NCBI GenBank assembly: GCA_002687775.1
Contig: NZBF01000001.1
Span: 1 to 22,417 of the forward strand
DNA from: Nanobdellota archaeon
Lineage (GTDB): Archaea; Nanoarchaeota; Nanoarchaeia; Woesearchaeales; GW2011-AR9
Reading direction: 5' to 3'
DNA: 22,417 bases
This document shows positions 11,665 to 18,436 of the stretch, piece by piece (position 1 is the first letter of the stretch; each line of letters starts with the position of its first letter). Below the pieces are notes generated by a model. That model made no database searches. It saw only the letters and a list, made by a program, of their open reading frames with translations, and had not been told where the DNA came from. The position numbers were made by a program, and so were the translations under genes.

Positions 11665-13365
11665 ATGAAAAAATTGGTGATTCTCATTTTCCTTCTTGTA
11701 GTGCCAACAGTTCTCGCGCAGGGGAATCATATGACTCTTCTTGCAGTTCAAGAACTTGATGGAGTTTTAAAGGGAAGTGAAGCTGATTTATTTGTTGAAT
11801 TGAATGAAGGTGAATCCCGAGTATTCTTAGAAACATATCCTCTCACAAGGATGGATACACAAATTTCAACAAGATTTGCCAAAGATATAGCTTGTTCATT
11901 CTTTGATCTTGATTGCTCTGAGAATGATTTCATTTACACCATTCGCGCAGATTCAAATATTATTGGCGGCCCATCTGCAGGTGCTGCTATTGCCGCTTTG
12001 ACAGCCATCACAGTGCTAGATTTAAATTACGAAGAAGATATCACCATCACAGGAACTATTAATTCAGGCGGCGTTATTGGTCCAGTTGGTGGAGTGAAGG
12101 AAAAAATTGAAGCTGCTGCTGAAAATAGTATCAGAACTGTCCTTATCGCTCAAGGAACAATGATTACGAATGAAACGAATTTGCAAACATATGGTGAAAG
12201 TTTAGGAATTACAGTGAAGGAAGTTGCTGATTTAAATGATGTTTTGTTCCACATGACTGGGAAGACATTGAAACAAACCAAGCAGATACCTGATAATCCA
12301 CAATATGAAAGTATCATGCAAAATTTACAGAATGATCTTTGTGTCCGTACAATTGAATTGCATCAAACGGTAAACGAATTTAACGTAAGTGATGAAGAAC
12401 GGGAAGAAATCCAAAGACAACTTAATCAATCTGACTCTGCCGTTGATGAACAGAATTATTACGCCGCTGCCAGTTTTTGTTTCGGAACTAACGTCTATTT
12501 GAAGGGATTATGGTATGAAAAAAAGAATTTAACTGAAAGTGAACAGAAGGAAAAAATTGATTCTGTGAAGAAAAATGTTCAAGTAATTGAACAAAACGTG
12601 CTTTCTGAACCTATACAAACCATTGCTGACTTGCAAACGTCCATTATTGTCGCTGAACGGTTGGATGATGTCAGAAATCAACTGGAAACGTTCAATGAAT
12701 CGGAAAATGTTGCACAATCGTTGGCATACACTGAAGAGAGACTGTTTTCAGCATTATCATGGATGACTTTTTTCACCATGCCCGGGAAGGAATTTGTTCT
12801 TAATGATGAAATATTGGAACGTTCTTGCAGGAGAAAAATTCAAGAAAGTGAGGAACGGTTTCAATACGTGACACTTGTCCTTGGTGGATTACTTGAACGT
12901 CAAGATACTCGTGAAAAAATTGATGATGCAAAGGCAAGTTTGGAAACTGACAGGTTCAATTTATGTTTAATTCAAGCAAGTGAAGCGAAAGCTGACTCAA
13001 ATTTAATATTAAGTAGTATCAGTGTTCCCCGGGAAAATATTGACCAATTTGTTCAAACAAAATTGGATGCGACTAAGAGAGTTATTGCAGAAAATAGTGA
13101 GGAAGGCATTTTTCCCATTATTGGTTTTTCCTACCTTAATTACGCAGATGCCCTGCAAGAATCTGAACCCATGTCCTCATTATTATTTGCTGAATATGCA
13201 TTGGAGTTAAGCGACATGGACATTTATTTCACTGCACCACGTACAAAAGTGTCATTCAAGAAACCTTCTCCCTTTGGTGAAGGGTTTGCCATGGGTGTGA
13301 TTTTGACAGTTCTCGTAGTACTTATTCTGCATAAAACACGTGGGAAAAATCATAAAGATTTATAA
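11665..13365 (+). CDS. membrane-anchored Lon-like serine protease (S16, COG1750-like)
   Basis: A 566-aa protein with an N-terminal signal peptide (MKKLVILIFLLVVPTVLAQG) and a Lon-type protease domain (about 20-200). The catalytic serine is in GGPSAGAA (S104) and the catalytic lysine in GGVKEKIEAA (K145), the Ser-Lys dyad of family S16. There is no AAA+ ATPase domain. A long helical, charged region follows (about 205-530), with cysteine-containing repeats such as CSFFDLDC earlier and FCFG later, then a C-terminal membrane helix (about 540-556, MGVILTVLVVLIL) and a basic tail. The protease would face outside the membrane. The architecture fits archaeal COG1750 proteins of unknown substrate. Confidence 0.85.
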   Translation: MKKLVILIFLLVVPTVLAQGNHMTLLAVQELDGVLKGSEADLFVELNEGESRVFLETYPLTRMDTQISTRFAKDIACSFFDLDCSENDFIYTIRADSNIIGGPSAGAAIAALTAITVLDLNYEEDITITGTINSGGVIGPVGGVKEKIEAAAENSIRTVLIAQGTMITNETNLQTYGESLGITVKEVADLNDVLFHMTGKTLKQTKQIPDNPQYESIMQNLQNDLCVRTIELHQTVNEFNVSDEEREEIQRQLNQSDSAVDEQNYYAAASFCFGTNVYLKGLWYEKKNLTESEQKEKIDSVKKNVQVIEQNVLSEPIQTIADLQTSIIVAERLDDVRNQLETFNESENVAQSLAYTEERLFSALSWMTFFTMPGKEFVLNDEILERSCRRKIQESEERFQYVTLVLGGLLERQDTREKIDDAKASLETDRFNLCLIQASEAKADSNLILSSISVPRENIDQFVQTKLDATKRVIAENSEEGIFPIIGFSYLNYADALQESEPMSSLLFAEYALELSDMDIYFTAPRTKVSFKKPSPFGEGFAMGVILTVLVVLILHKTRGKNHKDL

Positions 13366-13366
13366 G
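13358..13366 (+). promoter_or_regulatory. TATA box of the tandem paralogue pair
   Basis: ATTTATAAG, centred about 27 bp upstream of the ATG at 13389, includes the stop codon of the protease gene. It indicates separate leaderless transcription of the following pair. Confidence 0.5.
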
Positions 13367-13388
13367 CATAAAAAGATTAAATATTCTT

Positions 13389-13913
13389 ATGCCGGAAAGA
13401 AGGATTGTTGTTGATCACCTGCAACTTAGTTATGAAGGATTATTTGATGCGTCTAAGTTATATGCGCTAATTGACAGTTGGTTTTATGAGAAGGGATGGG
13501 ATAAAGAGGAACGTATCAATCAGGAAATATTATCTCCTGAAGGGAAGCAGACACATATCATTCTACAACCCTTCAAAAACATTAGTGATTATTACAAATT
13601 AGTTATTAAGATTACCATGAACTTAACGGATGTTAAAGATGTGGAAGTAGAAAAGAATGGTAGTACACAGAAATTAAACCAAGGATTAGTGAAGTTCACA
13701 TTTGACGGATACGTTGTCAGTGATAGACATTCTAATTGGGAGAAATCTCCTCTACTGTGGTTCATGAGGGTTATGTTTGATAAATACATTTTCAAGAAAC
13801 AATTTTCACGAGCTGAGACATGGTTATTGTCTGATGTGGAAGATTTACATACTCGTATCAAGAACTTTTTGAATATCTTTAAATATGAAACGTATGCACA
13901 GAGGGAACTTTAA
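13389..13913 (+). CDS. hypothetical protein, first of a tandem paralogue pair
   Basis: A 174-aa protein I cannot assign to a known family. It is alpha-beta, soluble, without cysteine, signal peptide or obvious catalytic motif. Its layout matches the next gene along the whole length: LSYEGLFDASKLY near the start, a SPEGKQTHIILQPFK strand pair, KLVIKITMNLTDVKDVEVEK, a VKFTFDGYV strand, and LLWFMRVMFDKYIFKK near the end. The beta-strand pairs flanked by helices suggest a ligand- or surface-binding domain. It starts 27 bp after its TATA box and is followed after 1 nt by the paralogue. Confidence 0.7.
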   Translation: MPERRIVVDHLQLSYEGLFDASKLYALIDSWFYEKGWDKEERINQEILSPEGKQTHIILQPFKNISDYYKLVIKITMNLTDVKDVEVEKNGSTQKLNQGLVKFTFDGYVVSDRHSNWEKSPLLWFMRVMFDKYIFKKQFSRAETWLLSDVEDLHTRIKNFLNIFKYETYAQREL

Positions 13914-13914
13914 A

Positions 13915-14484
13915 ATGTCAGAATCTGAATTAATCATGGACAATAAAACTCTTGAATATGAAGGAGTTTTTTCAGTATCTGAATTGTTTAGTGTAGTTAA
14001 CGAAACGACTGATTCACTGGGATATGAGAGACAAGAAAAAAAATCTGAGCAGAAAGTAGTTCCTGAAGGCCGCGAATTTTACATTGAGTTACGGCCGTAT
14101 AAATTTAAAACTAATTATGTTTCGTTAATGTTGAAAATAAAGTTTCGGTTAACTGAAGTTATTGACGTTGAAAAAACAGTGAAGGGAATTACCAGTGAAT
14201 ATCAGCACGGTAAAGTGACTTTTGTGCTGGATGCATGGTCACAAACGAATTACCGTGAACATTGGAACATAAAACCTTGGGTATATTTCATGAAAACAGT
14301 GATAAACAAATATGTGTACAAACTTCCATTAGAGGAAGGTTTCATGAATGAACTTGGTGCAGATGCCGCAACTGTTTTTGATACTATTGAAAATCATTTG
14401 AAAAATTTTGTGTATGATAAGAACATCGAGAAAAAGGAAGAAATTAAGCATGTGGAAAATATGCCGTTGTTAAAGAAGAATTAA
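13915..14484 (+). CDS. hypothetical protein, second of a tandem paralogue pair
   Basis: A 189-aa protein clearly related to the preceding one: LEYEGVFSVSELF, VPEGREFYIELRPYK, LKIKFRLTEVIDVEK, KVTFVLDAW and WVYFMKTVINKYVYK align in order with its counterparts. I chose the ATG at 13915, directly after the upstream stop, because the alternative ATG at 13885 lies inside the previous gene and adds ten residues with no match. The tail (about 165-189) is lysine/glutamate-rich and absent from the first copy. Identity is low, so the duplication is old. Function unknown. It overlaps the convergent methyltransferase gene by 4 bp. Confidence 0.7.
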   Translation: MSESELIMDNKTLEYEGVFSVSELFSVVNETTDSLGYERQEKKSEQKVVPEGREFYIELRPYKFKTNYVSLMLKIKFRLTEVIDVEKTVKGITSEYQHGKVTFVLDAWSQTNYREHWNIKPWVYFMKTVINKYVYKLPLEEGFMNELGADAATVFDTIENHLKNFVYDKNIEKKEEIKHVENMPLLKKN

Positions 14485-15344
14485 GATTTCTCAATAACAT
14501 AAAACAATTCATTAGGGAATTCAACCAATTCATAGTTCCATTTCAACCTGTCACAGAGAAGTTCAATCCATTTTCTGCGTGGGAAATTCATTTTCCTTCC
14601 ACTCATGGTAAATGTTGGGAAACTAACAATAACAAATTTGGCAGGAATAACTTTCAATAATTCTTCAGTTGTTTTATGTCCCTTTCCCCGGTCAAGAACA
14701 TCAGTCATTTTAAACAGAAAAGCGACATCAGATTCAGGTAACTTTTTCACTTTATTCAATTGTAGAATGTTAAACGTGTACGATCGTCCTTTAATCCTCG
14801 ATCTTCTGAAAAAGTCACCAATTAACTTGATTTCATCCACTGCTATGTCGTATGCATAGTACCAACTTGGCTTCTTCGGCAGATATTCATACGAAAACGG
14901 ATTCAATCCGCACCCGAAGTCAAGGATAATTTCTGGTTTTCCTGTTATTTTGAATATCTTATCATACAATTCTTCATAGAACGGCATTCTTTCTCGGGTT
15001 GACGGGTGAGAAAGTAAGATATCCTTTGCAGAAGCATGACTGAGTTTTTTTACTGCTTTGCCTTTCCTACGAAATAATCCGTACGACCTTCGTAACTGCG
15101 TCCTCATATCTTTGATTATTTTCTTGTAATATGCAGAACGGGTACTATAATCTGTTGCGAGAAACTTTTTTGCTTTATGATTCCTCTTCAAATAATTCCG
15201 TAATTCATCCCGTACAAATTTGTCACTAATATCATTCAATTCCTTTTTCATTTTGATATCATCAATTAACCGTGACATGAGTTGAAAACGGCATGTTCCT
15301 ATAAAAATCTTGTCATGATTATTTAACGTTACTTTTTTAAACAT
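14481..15344 (-). CDS. FmrO/ArmA-like 16S rRNA methyltransferase homologue
   Basis: A 287-aa SAM-dependent methyltransferase resembling the FmrO/Arm/Rmt family, whose bacterial members methylate G1405 (N7) in the 16S rRNA decoding site and confer aminoglycoside resistance. Matching segments are SHPSTRERMPFYEELYDKIF (112-131, compare HASTKERL), ILDFGCGLNPF (140-150, compare LDIACGLNPL; SAM-binding GCG at 144-146), VAFLFKMTDVLDR (207-219, compare LALIFKLLPLLER), VSFPT (240-244), and the C-terminal ELFYVIEK. The N-terminal helical region (about 1-105) is the rRNA-docking part in the family. In an archaeon it may be a housekeeping rRNA modification enzyme. It is separated by only 18 bp from the divergent signal peptidase gene. 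Confidence 0.8.
   Translation of the reverse strand: MFKKVTLNNHDKIFIGTCRFQLMSRLIDDIKMKKELNDISDKFVRDELRNYLKRNHKAKKFLATDYSTRSAYYKKIIKDMRTQLRRSYGLFRRKGKAVKKLSHASAKDILLSHPSTRERMPFYEELYDKIFKITGKPEIILDFGCGLNPFSYEYLPKKPSWYYAYDIAVDEIKLIGDFFRRSRIKGRSYTFNILQLNKVKKLPESDVAFLFKMTDVLDRGKGHKTTEELLKVIPAKFVIVSFPTFTMSGRKMNFPRRKWIELLCDRLKWNYELVEFPNELFYVIEKS
15333..15341 (+). promoter_or_regulatory. TATA box of the signal peptidase gene, overlapping the divergent start
   Basis: TTTTTTAAA, centred about 26 bp before the ATG at 15363, abuts the start codon of the minus-strand methyltransferase gene (15344-15342). Promoter activity here would interfere with the first codons of the divergent gene. Confidence 0.45.
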
Positions 15345-15362
15345 CGTGATAATAAGCAGCGT

Positions 15363-16010
15363 ATGAAGAAAAAGAAAAGCTCTCTGAGAAAAGTTTGGAA
15401 ATTCATCTGGGAAGATGATAGTATCTGGAGCTGGTTACTAAACATTGCGATAGCTTTTCTTCTTATTAAATTCCTTATTTATCCCGGTATTGGATTAATT
15501 CTCGGAACACCCTTCCCAATTGTTGCTGTTGTTTCTGAAAGTATGGAACATGGATTACATAACGGGCAATTATGCGGTGCGCATTTGGATGAATTTAAAT
15601 ACAGTTTTGACAATTATTGGAAAACGTGTGGTCCGTGGTACGAACAGCATGGAATTACTGCAGATCAATTTTCTACTTTTCCCATAAAGAATGGCTTTAA
15701 TAAAGGAGATGTCATCATACTTATGAGTGCTAAGAATGTTAAATTGGGAGATGTCTTAGTGTATAAAAGTAGCAAGCCTCAACCTATTATTCATAGAACC
15801 GTCCGCATATATGAAGAAGATGGTCAAACATTTTACCAAACAAAAGGTGACCATAACCGGGCAAGTATTACTTCCGCTCCTCTTAATGAAGCGAGGGTAA
15901 CTGAAGATATCATCGTTGGTAAGGGTGTAGTAAGAATACCTTACTTGGGTTGGATAAAAATTCTTTTCGTTGAAGCTGTCCGACCGTTGGGTATAAATAT
16001 ACAACGGTAA
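15363..16010 (+). CDS. signal peptidase I, archaeal Sec11 type (S26B)
   Basis: A 215-aa membrane-bound signal peptidase that removes signal peptides from secreted proteins. A membrane helix (about 23-47) precedes the catalytic serine in VVSESM (S60). The partner histidine is in PIIHRTV (H144), and the aspartate is in TKGDHNR (D163). The Ser-His-Asp set, with His in place of the bacterial Lys, defines the archaeal/eukaryotic Sec11 group. Residues about 65-115 form an insertion between the serine box and the GDV strand, with C71 and C89. The secreted Lon-like protease upstream is one likely substrate. Confidence 0.88.
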   Translation: MKKKKSSLRKVWKFIWEDDSIWSWLLNIAIAFLLIKFLIYPGIGLILGTPFPIVAVVSESMEHGLHNGQLCGAHLDEFKYSFDNYWKTCGPWYEQHGITADQFSTFPIKNGFNKGDVIILMSAKNVKLGDVLVYKSSKPQPIIHRTVRIYEEDGQTFYQTKGDHNRASITSAPLNEARVTEDIIVGKGVVRIPYLGWIKILFVEAVRPLGINIQR

Positions 16011-16018
16011 ACCAATAA

Positions 16019-16028
16019 CTTTAAAAAC
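16019..16028 (+). promoter_or_regulatory. TATA box of the TFS gene
   Basis: CTTTAAAAAC, centred about 26-27 bp upstream of the ATG at 16050, fits a leaderless transcript for the tfs operon. Confidence 0.5.
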
Positions 16029-16049
16029 AAACCAAAAAATAAACAAAAA

Positions 16050-16358
16050 ATGTTTTGTCCAGACTGCAAAAGTATACTACGTCCGAAGGATAAAGGCGGG
16101 AAACGAGTGTTATGGTGTAGCTGTGGCTATACTTCCGATAAACCCGAAACAAGGGAAATCCGGGAGCAAGGCGAGACAATGAAGAAAATTGAAGCCATTG
16201 AAACCATTGAAACAAATCCTGTCATTGAAGCCACTTGTCCTGAATGTGAAAATAAAGAAGCATATTATTGGACACAACAAACACGCGCTGCTGATGAGCC
16301 AGAGACACGATTCTTTAAATGTACTAAATGCAACCATACTTGGAGAGAATATGCATGA
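16050..16358 (+). CDS. tfs: transcript cleavage factor TFS
   Basis: A 102-aa archaeal TFS protein, homologous to TFIIS and RNA polymerase subunits Rpb9/Rpc11. It stimulates RNA cleavage by backtracked RNA polymerase. The N-terminal zinc ribbon uses C3, C6, C23 and C25; the last pair is CxC rather than the common CxxC. A short linker with IEAIETIE follows. The C-terminal ribbon has CPEC, then the cleavage dipeptide DE in TRAADEPETRFFKC, and CTKC near the end. The DE pair points to an active cleavage factor rather than an inhibitory paralogue. Its stop overlaps the next gene's ATG (ATGA at 16355). Confidence 0.93.
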   Translation: MFCPDCKSILRPKDKGGKRVLWCSCGYTSDKPETREIREQGETMKKIEAIETIETNPVIEATCPECENKEAYYWTQQTRAADEPETRFFKCTKCNHTWREYA

Positions 16359-16870
16359 ACGTAAACACAGCGTTTAACGATTTAAATTCTAGCAAAATAT
16401 TCAAAGAATGGAAAAAACAATTTCCAAGTTCTTACATTAGCCATTTCTACGGATCACTTGATCAACAATTTACAGTGGGAACGTGGGAAGTTGGATATTA
16501 CATCCCGGAGCATGATAAGATAGCTATTTTTGTTGTGTCTAATCCTATTGAAATGAAACCAGAATCTGAAGTGTTCAAGGAAACTAAAACAATTGAAGAA
16601 CTTGATTTTAGTCATGTTACTGTATCACAGCAGGATGCATTGAAAAAATATGAGGAAGTAAAAAATGAGAAATATTCCGCTGAACATCTATTGAAAGGTT
16701 TCGTTATCTTGCAAAAATTCAAGACACACTTAATGTGGAACATTTCCTATGTCACGCAAAGTTTAAAGATATTAAATATTAAGATTGATGCTGTTAATTC
16801 GAATGTTATTTCTGAAGATTTAGTTACTGTCGTTGAGCAGAAGAGTGGCACTGCCCCGAAAACTTTATAA
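16355..16870 (+). CDS. conserved hypothetical partner of TFS, 171 aa
   Basis: I recognise no characterised family. The 171-aa soluble alpha-beta protein starts MNVNTAFNDLNSSKIFKEWK and contains the strand pair WEVGYYIPEHDKIAIFVVS, an acidic middle helix (about 85-105), and a long C-terminal helix-strand unit (LLKGFVILQKFKTHLMWNIS). I chose the ATG at 16355, which overlaps the tfs stop as ATGA, rather than the ATG at 16328 inside tfs. Tight coupling suggests a transcription-related role, but this is inference from position. The end of the gene contains the TATA box of the next one. Confidence 0.7.
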   Translation: MNVNTAFNDLNSSKIFKEWKKQFPSSYISHFYGSLDQQFTVGTWEVGYYIPEHDKIAIFVVSNPIEMKPESEVFKETKTIEELDFSHVTVSQQDALKKYEEVKNEKYSAEHLLKGFVILQKFKTHLMWNISYVTQSLKILNIKIDAVNSNVISEDLVTVVEQKSGTAPKTL

Positions 16871-16872
16871 AC
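16863..16872 (+). promoter_or_regulatory. TATA box of the 62-aa gene
   Basis: CTTTATAAAC at 16863-16872 overlaps the stop of the preceding gene. Transcription would start near 16890-16895, leaving a short leader with a GGAGGA Shine-Dalgarno (16900-16905), 4 nt before the ATG at 16910. Confidence 0.5.
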
Positions 16873-16909
16873 AAACCTTTGTGTTGTGGACTAGATATTG
16901 GAGGATACA

Positions 16910-17098
16910 ATGGAAGAAACAATACAAACGATTACACTTGAACAACGGACACTTGATGTTCCCGTTCCACCAAAAAAGAATCTTGATATCGGAGCACAAT
17001 TAGAGAGTTATGGAAAACTTCAGCCAACTATAGGGGTCCCGGACGTATACGAATTGGAACTTGACATGGCATATGGTGCCAATGGCAAAGAAGAATAG
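16910..17098 (+). CDS. small hypothetical protein, 62 aa
   Basis: I recognise no family. The protein (MEETIQTITLEQRTLDVPVP...) is acidic, rich in threonine, proline and leucine, and lacks cysteine, a membrane segment or a signal peptide; it may be partly disordered. The ATG at 16910 is chosen over an in-frame TTG at 16898 because GGAGGA (16900-16905) is well spaced for it. A TATA box and a strong Shine-Dalgarno support a real, independently expressed gene, one of the few with a leader here. Confidence 0.6.
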   Translation: MEETIQTITLEQRTLDVPVPPKKNLDIGAQLESYGKLQPTIGVPDVYELELDMAYGANGKEE

Positions 17099-17124
17099 TT
17101 TCCAGAATACATATTCGAAACTCA

Positions 17125-17165
17125 CTATCTTTATATAGGGAGTACCATCCCTGTATATTAGATAG
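17125..17165 (+). promoter_or_regulatory. imperfect hairpin overlapping a TATA box
   Basis: CTATCT (17125-17130) pairs with AGATAG near 17160-17165, ATATA (17133-17137) with TATAT, and GGGA (17138-17141) with TCCC (17148-17151), around loop GTACCA. That is about 15 pairs with small bulges. The 5' arm contains the TATA-like TTTATATA (17130-17137) of the following small gene, so it may be an operator or a terminator of the upstream gene. Confidence 0.4.
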
Positions 17166-17190
17166 ATGTTAACTTAAAAGAGGTGGTATG

Positions 17191-17295
17191 ATGTCTTCTC
17201 AAAATAAAATTTCTTACAAAGCAATGACCAGTTCACATCAACTTTCTAAATTCATTAAGAAGGAAGATAAAGAAGTTGAGAAAGAAGAAGAGTAA
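17191..17295 (+). CDS. very small charged protein, 34 aa
   Basis: The frame encodes MSSQNKISYKAMTSSHQLSK and then an acidic/basic C-terminal tail (FIKKEDKEVEKEEE). I recognise no family. AGGTG (17181-17185) lies 5 nt upstream of this ATG; an adjacent ATG at 17188 would add one methionine with poorer spacing. A TATA-like sequence inside the hairpin at 17125-17165 lies upstream. It ends 1 nt before the convergent tmk stop. Shine-Dalgarno and promoter make it more credible than a random frame. Confidence 0.45.
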   Translation: MSSQNKISYKAMTSSHQLSKFIKKEDKEVEKEEE

Positions 17296-17296
17296 A

Positions 17297-17923
17297 CTAT
17301 TTGTATAGTTTATTTACTTCTTTACGAACAGCAAGTCCTACTTCTGCTATACTTTGTGATGCGTCAATAACTACTACGTTGTCTGTTACTTTTTCAGCTG
17401 CTACAAGGTAACATTCTCTGATACGCTGCTGAAGATCAACCGTTTCAAAATACTCAGGGTTACCTTCTCTGTTCCCAGATCTTGCCATTGACATAGCTAC
17501 CGGTAAATCAAACAATAAGGTTAAATCAGCCGGATAAAAATCCTTTTGCAGTTCAATAAGTGTGTCCATGTCATATCCCTGAGCCGCCTGATACGCAATA
17601 GTAGATAATTTATGTCTATCAGAAATTACTTGCCCACCAGCTTTTACTATTGGCATAATGAATTGTTCCAGATGCCATTCCCTATCCTTAACAAACAAAT
17701 CAACCCAATAAGCTGCATCATGAATTACTTCTTCTCCGGGTATTAATGTTCCTGCTAACCTTCTTCGTAGTTCCTTACCCTTATCAGATAATTTTGTTGG
17801 TTCCCGCGTAAGAAAAACAAGATTTTTCTTATCTTTTTCAAAAAGGTAATTGCTGAGCAATTGAGCCTGCGTCGTTGTTCCACTTCCATCAATTCCTTCT
17901 ATTACAATAAATTTCCCTGTCAT
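17297..17923 (-). CDS. tmk: thymidylate kinase
   Basis: A 208-aa dTMP kinase, which converts dTMP to dTDP with ATP. The P-loop is in IEGIDGSGTTTQAQ (8-21), the substrate-binding arginine in TREPT, and the DRx motif appears as SDRHKLSTIAYQ. The NREGNPEYFE segment forms the LID. The Walker A lysine of the common GSGKTT is threonine here (GSGTTT), a variant seen in some Tmk proteins. It is the last gene of a minus-strand dTMP operon, and its ATG overlaps the DHFR stop (ATGA). Confidence 0.93.
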   Translation of the reverse strand: MTGKFIVIEGIDGSGTTTQAQLLSNYLFEKDKKNLVFLTREPTKLSDKGKELRRRLAGTLIPGEEVIHDAAYWVDLFVKDREWHLEQFIMPIVKAGGQVISDRHKLSTIAYQAAQGYDMDTLIELQKDFYPADLTLLFDLPVAMSMARSGNREGNPEYFETVDLQQRIRECYLVAAEKVTDNVVVIDASQSIAEVGLAVRKEVNKLYK

Positions 17924-18435
17924 GTTGCGCCTCTCCTTGCGTATGTATCAAATGAAAGATCTTGATGTCTTTCTTTTCTTAGTAAGTACCATGCATCATC
18001 AATTTCAGGGAAGAATTTGTTTCCCTCATATTCTCGATGAATTTGAGTTAATTCAATTCTATCTGCAAGTGGCATGGCTAATTCATATATCTCCTGGCCG
18101 CCAATAACAAATCCGATGTTTCCTCCTGGAATGGTATGCTGTGCAATTTCAAGTGCTTCCTCTAGTGAACGCACAACGGTAATACCTTCTTCAAAGAAAT
18201 TTGGGTCTCTTGTTAACACAATGTTTCGTCTCCCAGGTAATGGTCGGTATTTTTCTGGGATAGATTCGTACGTTTTCCGTCCCATGATAACTGGATGTGG
18301 AACGGTTAATTCAACAAATCTGTCCATGTCTGCTTTATATTTGACACGATCTTTCTTGGTTTGTCGCCATGGTATGATTTCATCTCTTCCAATGGCTCCA
18401 TTTTCCGCTACTGCTGCTATGAGGACAAGTTCCAT
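17920..18435 (-). CDS. folA: dihydrofolate reductase
   Basis: A 171-aa dihydrofolate reductase, using NADPH to make tetrahydrofolate. Features are the N-terminal strand LVLIAAVAENGAIG, PW in EIIPWRQT, DMDRFVELT with the acidic residue of the active site, the cofactor segment VIMGRKTYESIP, RRNIVLTRD, and the VIGGQEIYELAM glycine motif. A short insertion lies after PW. I chose the ATG at 18435, directly after the thyX stop; an in-frame ATG at 18462 would overlap thyX by 26 bp and add nine residues ahead of the family start. ThyX releases tetrahydrofolate rather than dihydrofolate, so the pairing is notable. Confidence 0.92.
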   Translation of the reverse strand: MELVLIAAVAENGAIGRDEIIPWRQTKKDRVKYKADMDRFVELTVPHPVIMGRKTYESIPEKYRPLPGRRNIVLTRDPNFFEEGITVVRSLEEALEIAQHTIPGGNIGFVIGGQEIYELAMPLADRIELTQIHREYEGNKFFPEIDDAWYLLRKERHQDLSFDTYARRGAT

Positions 18436-18436
18436 T

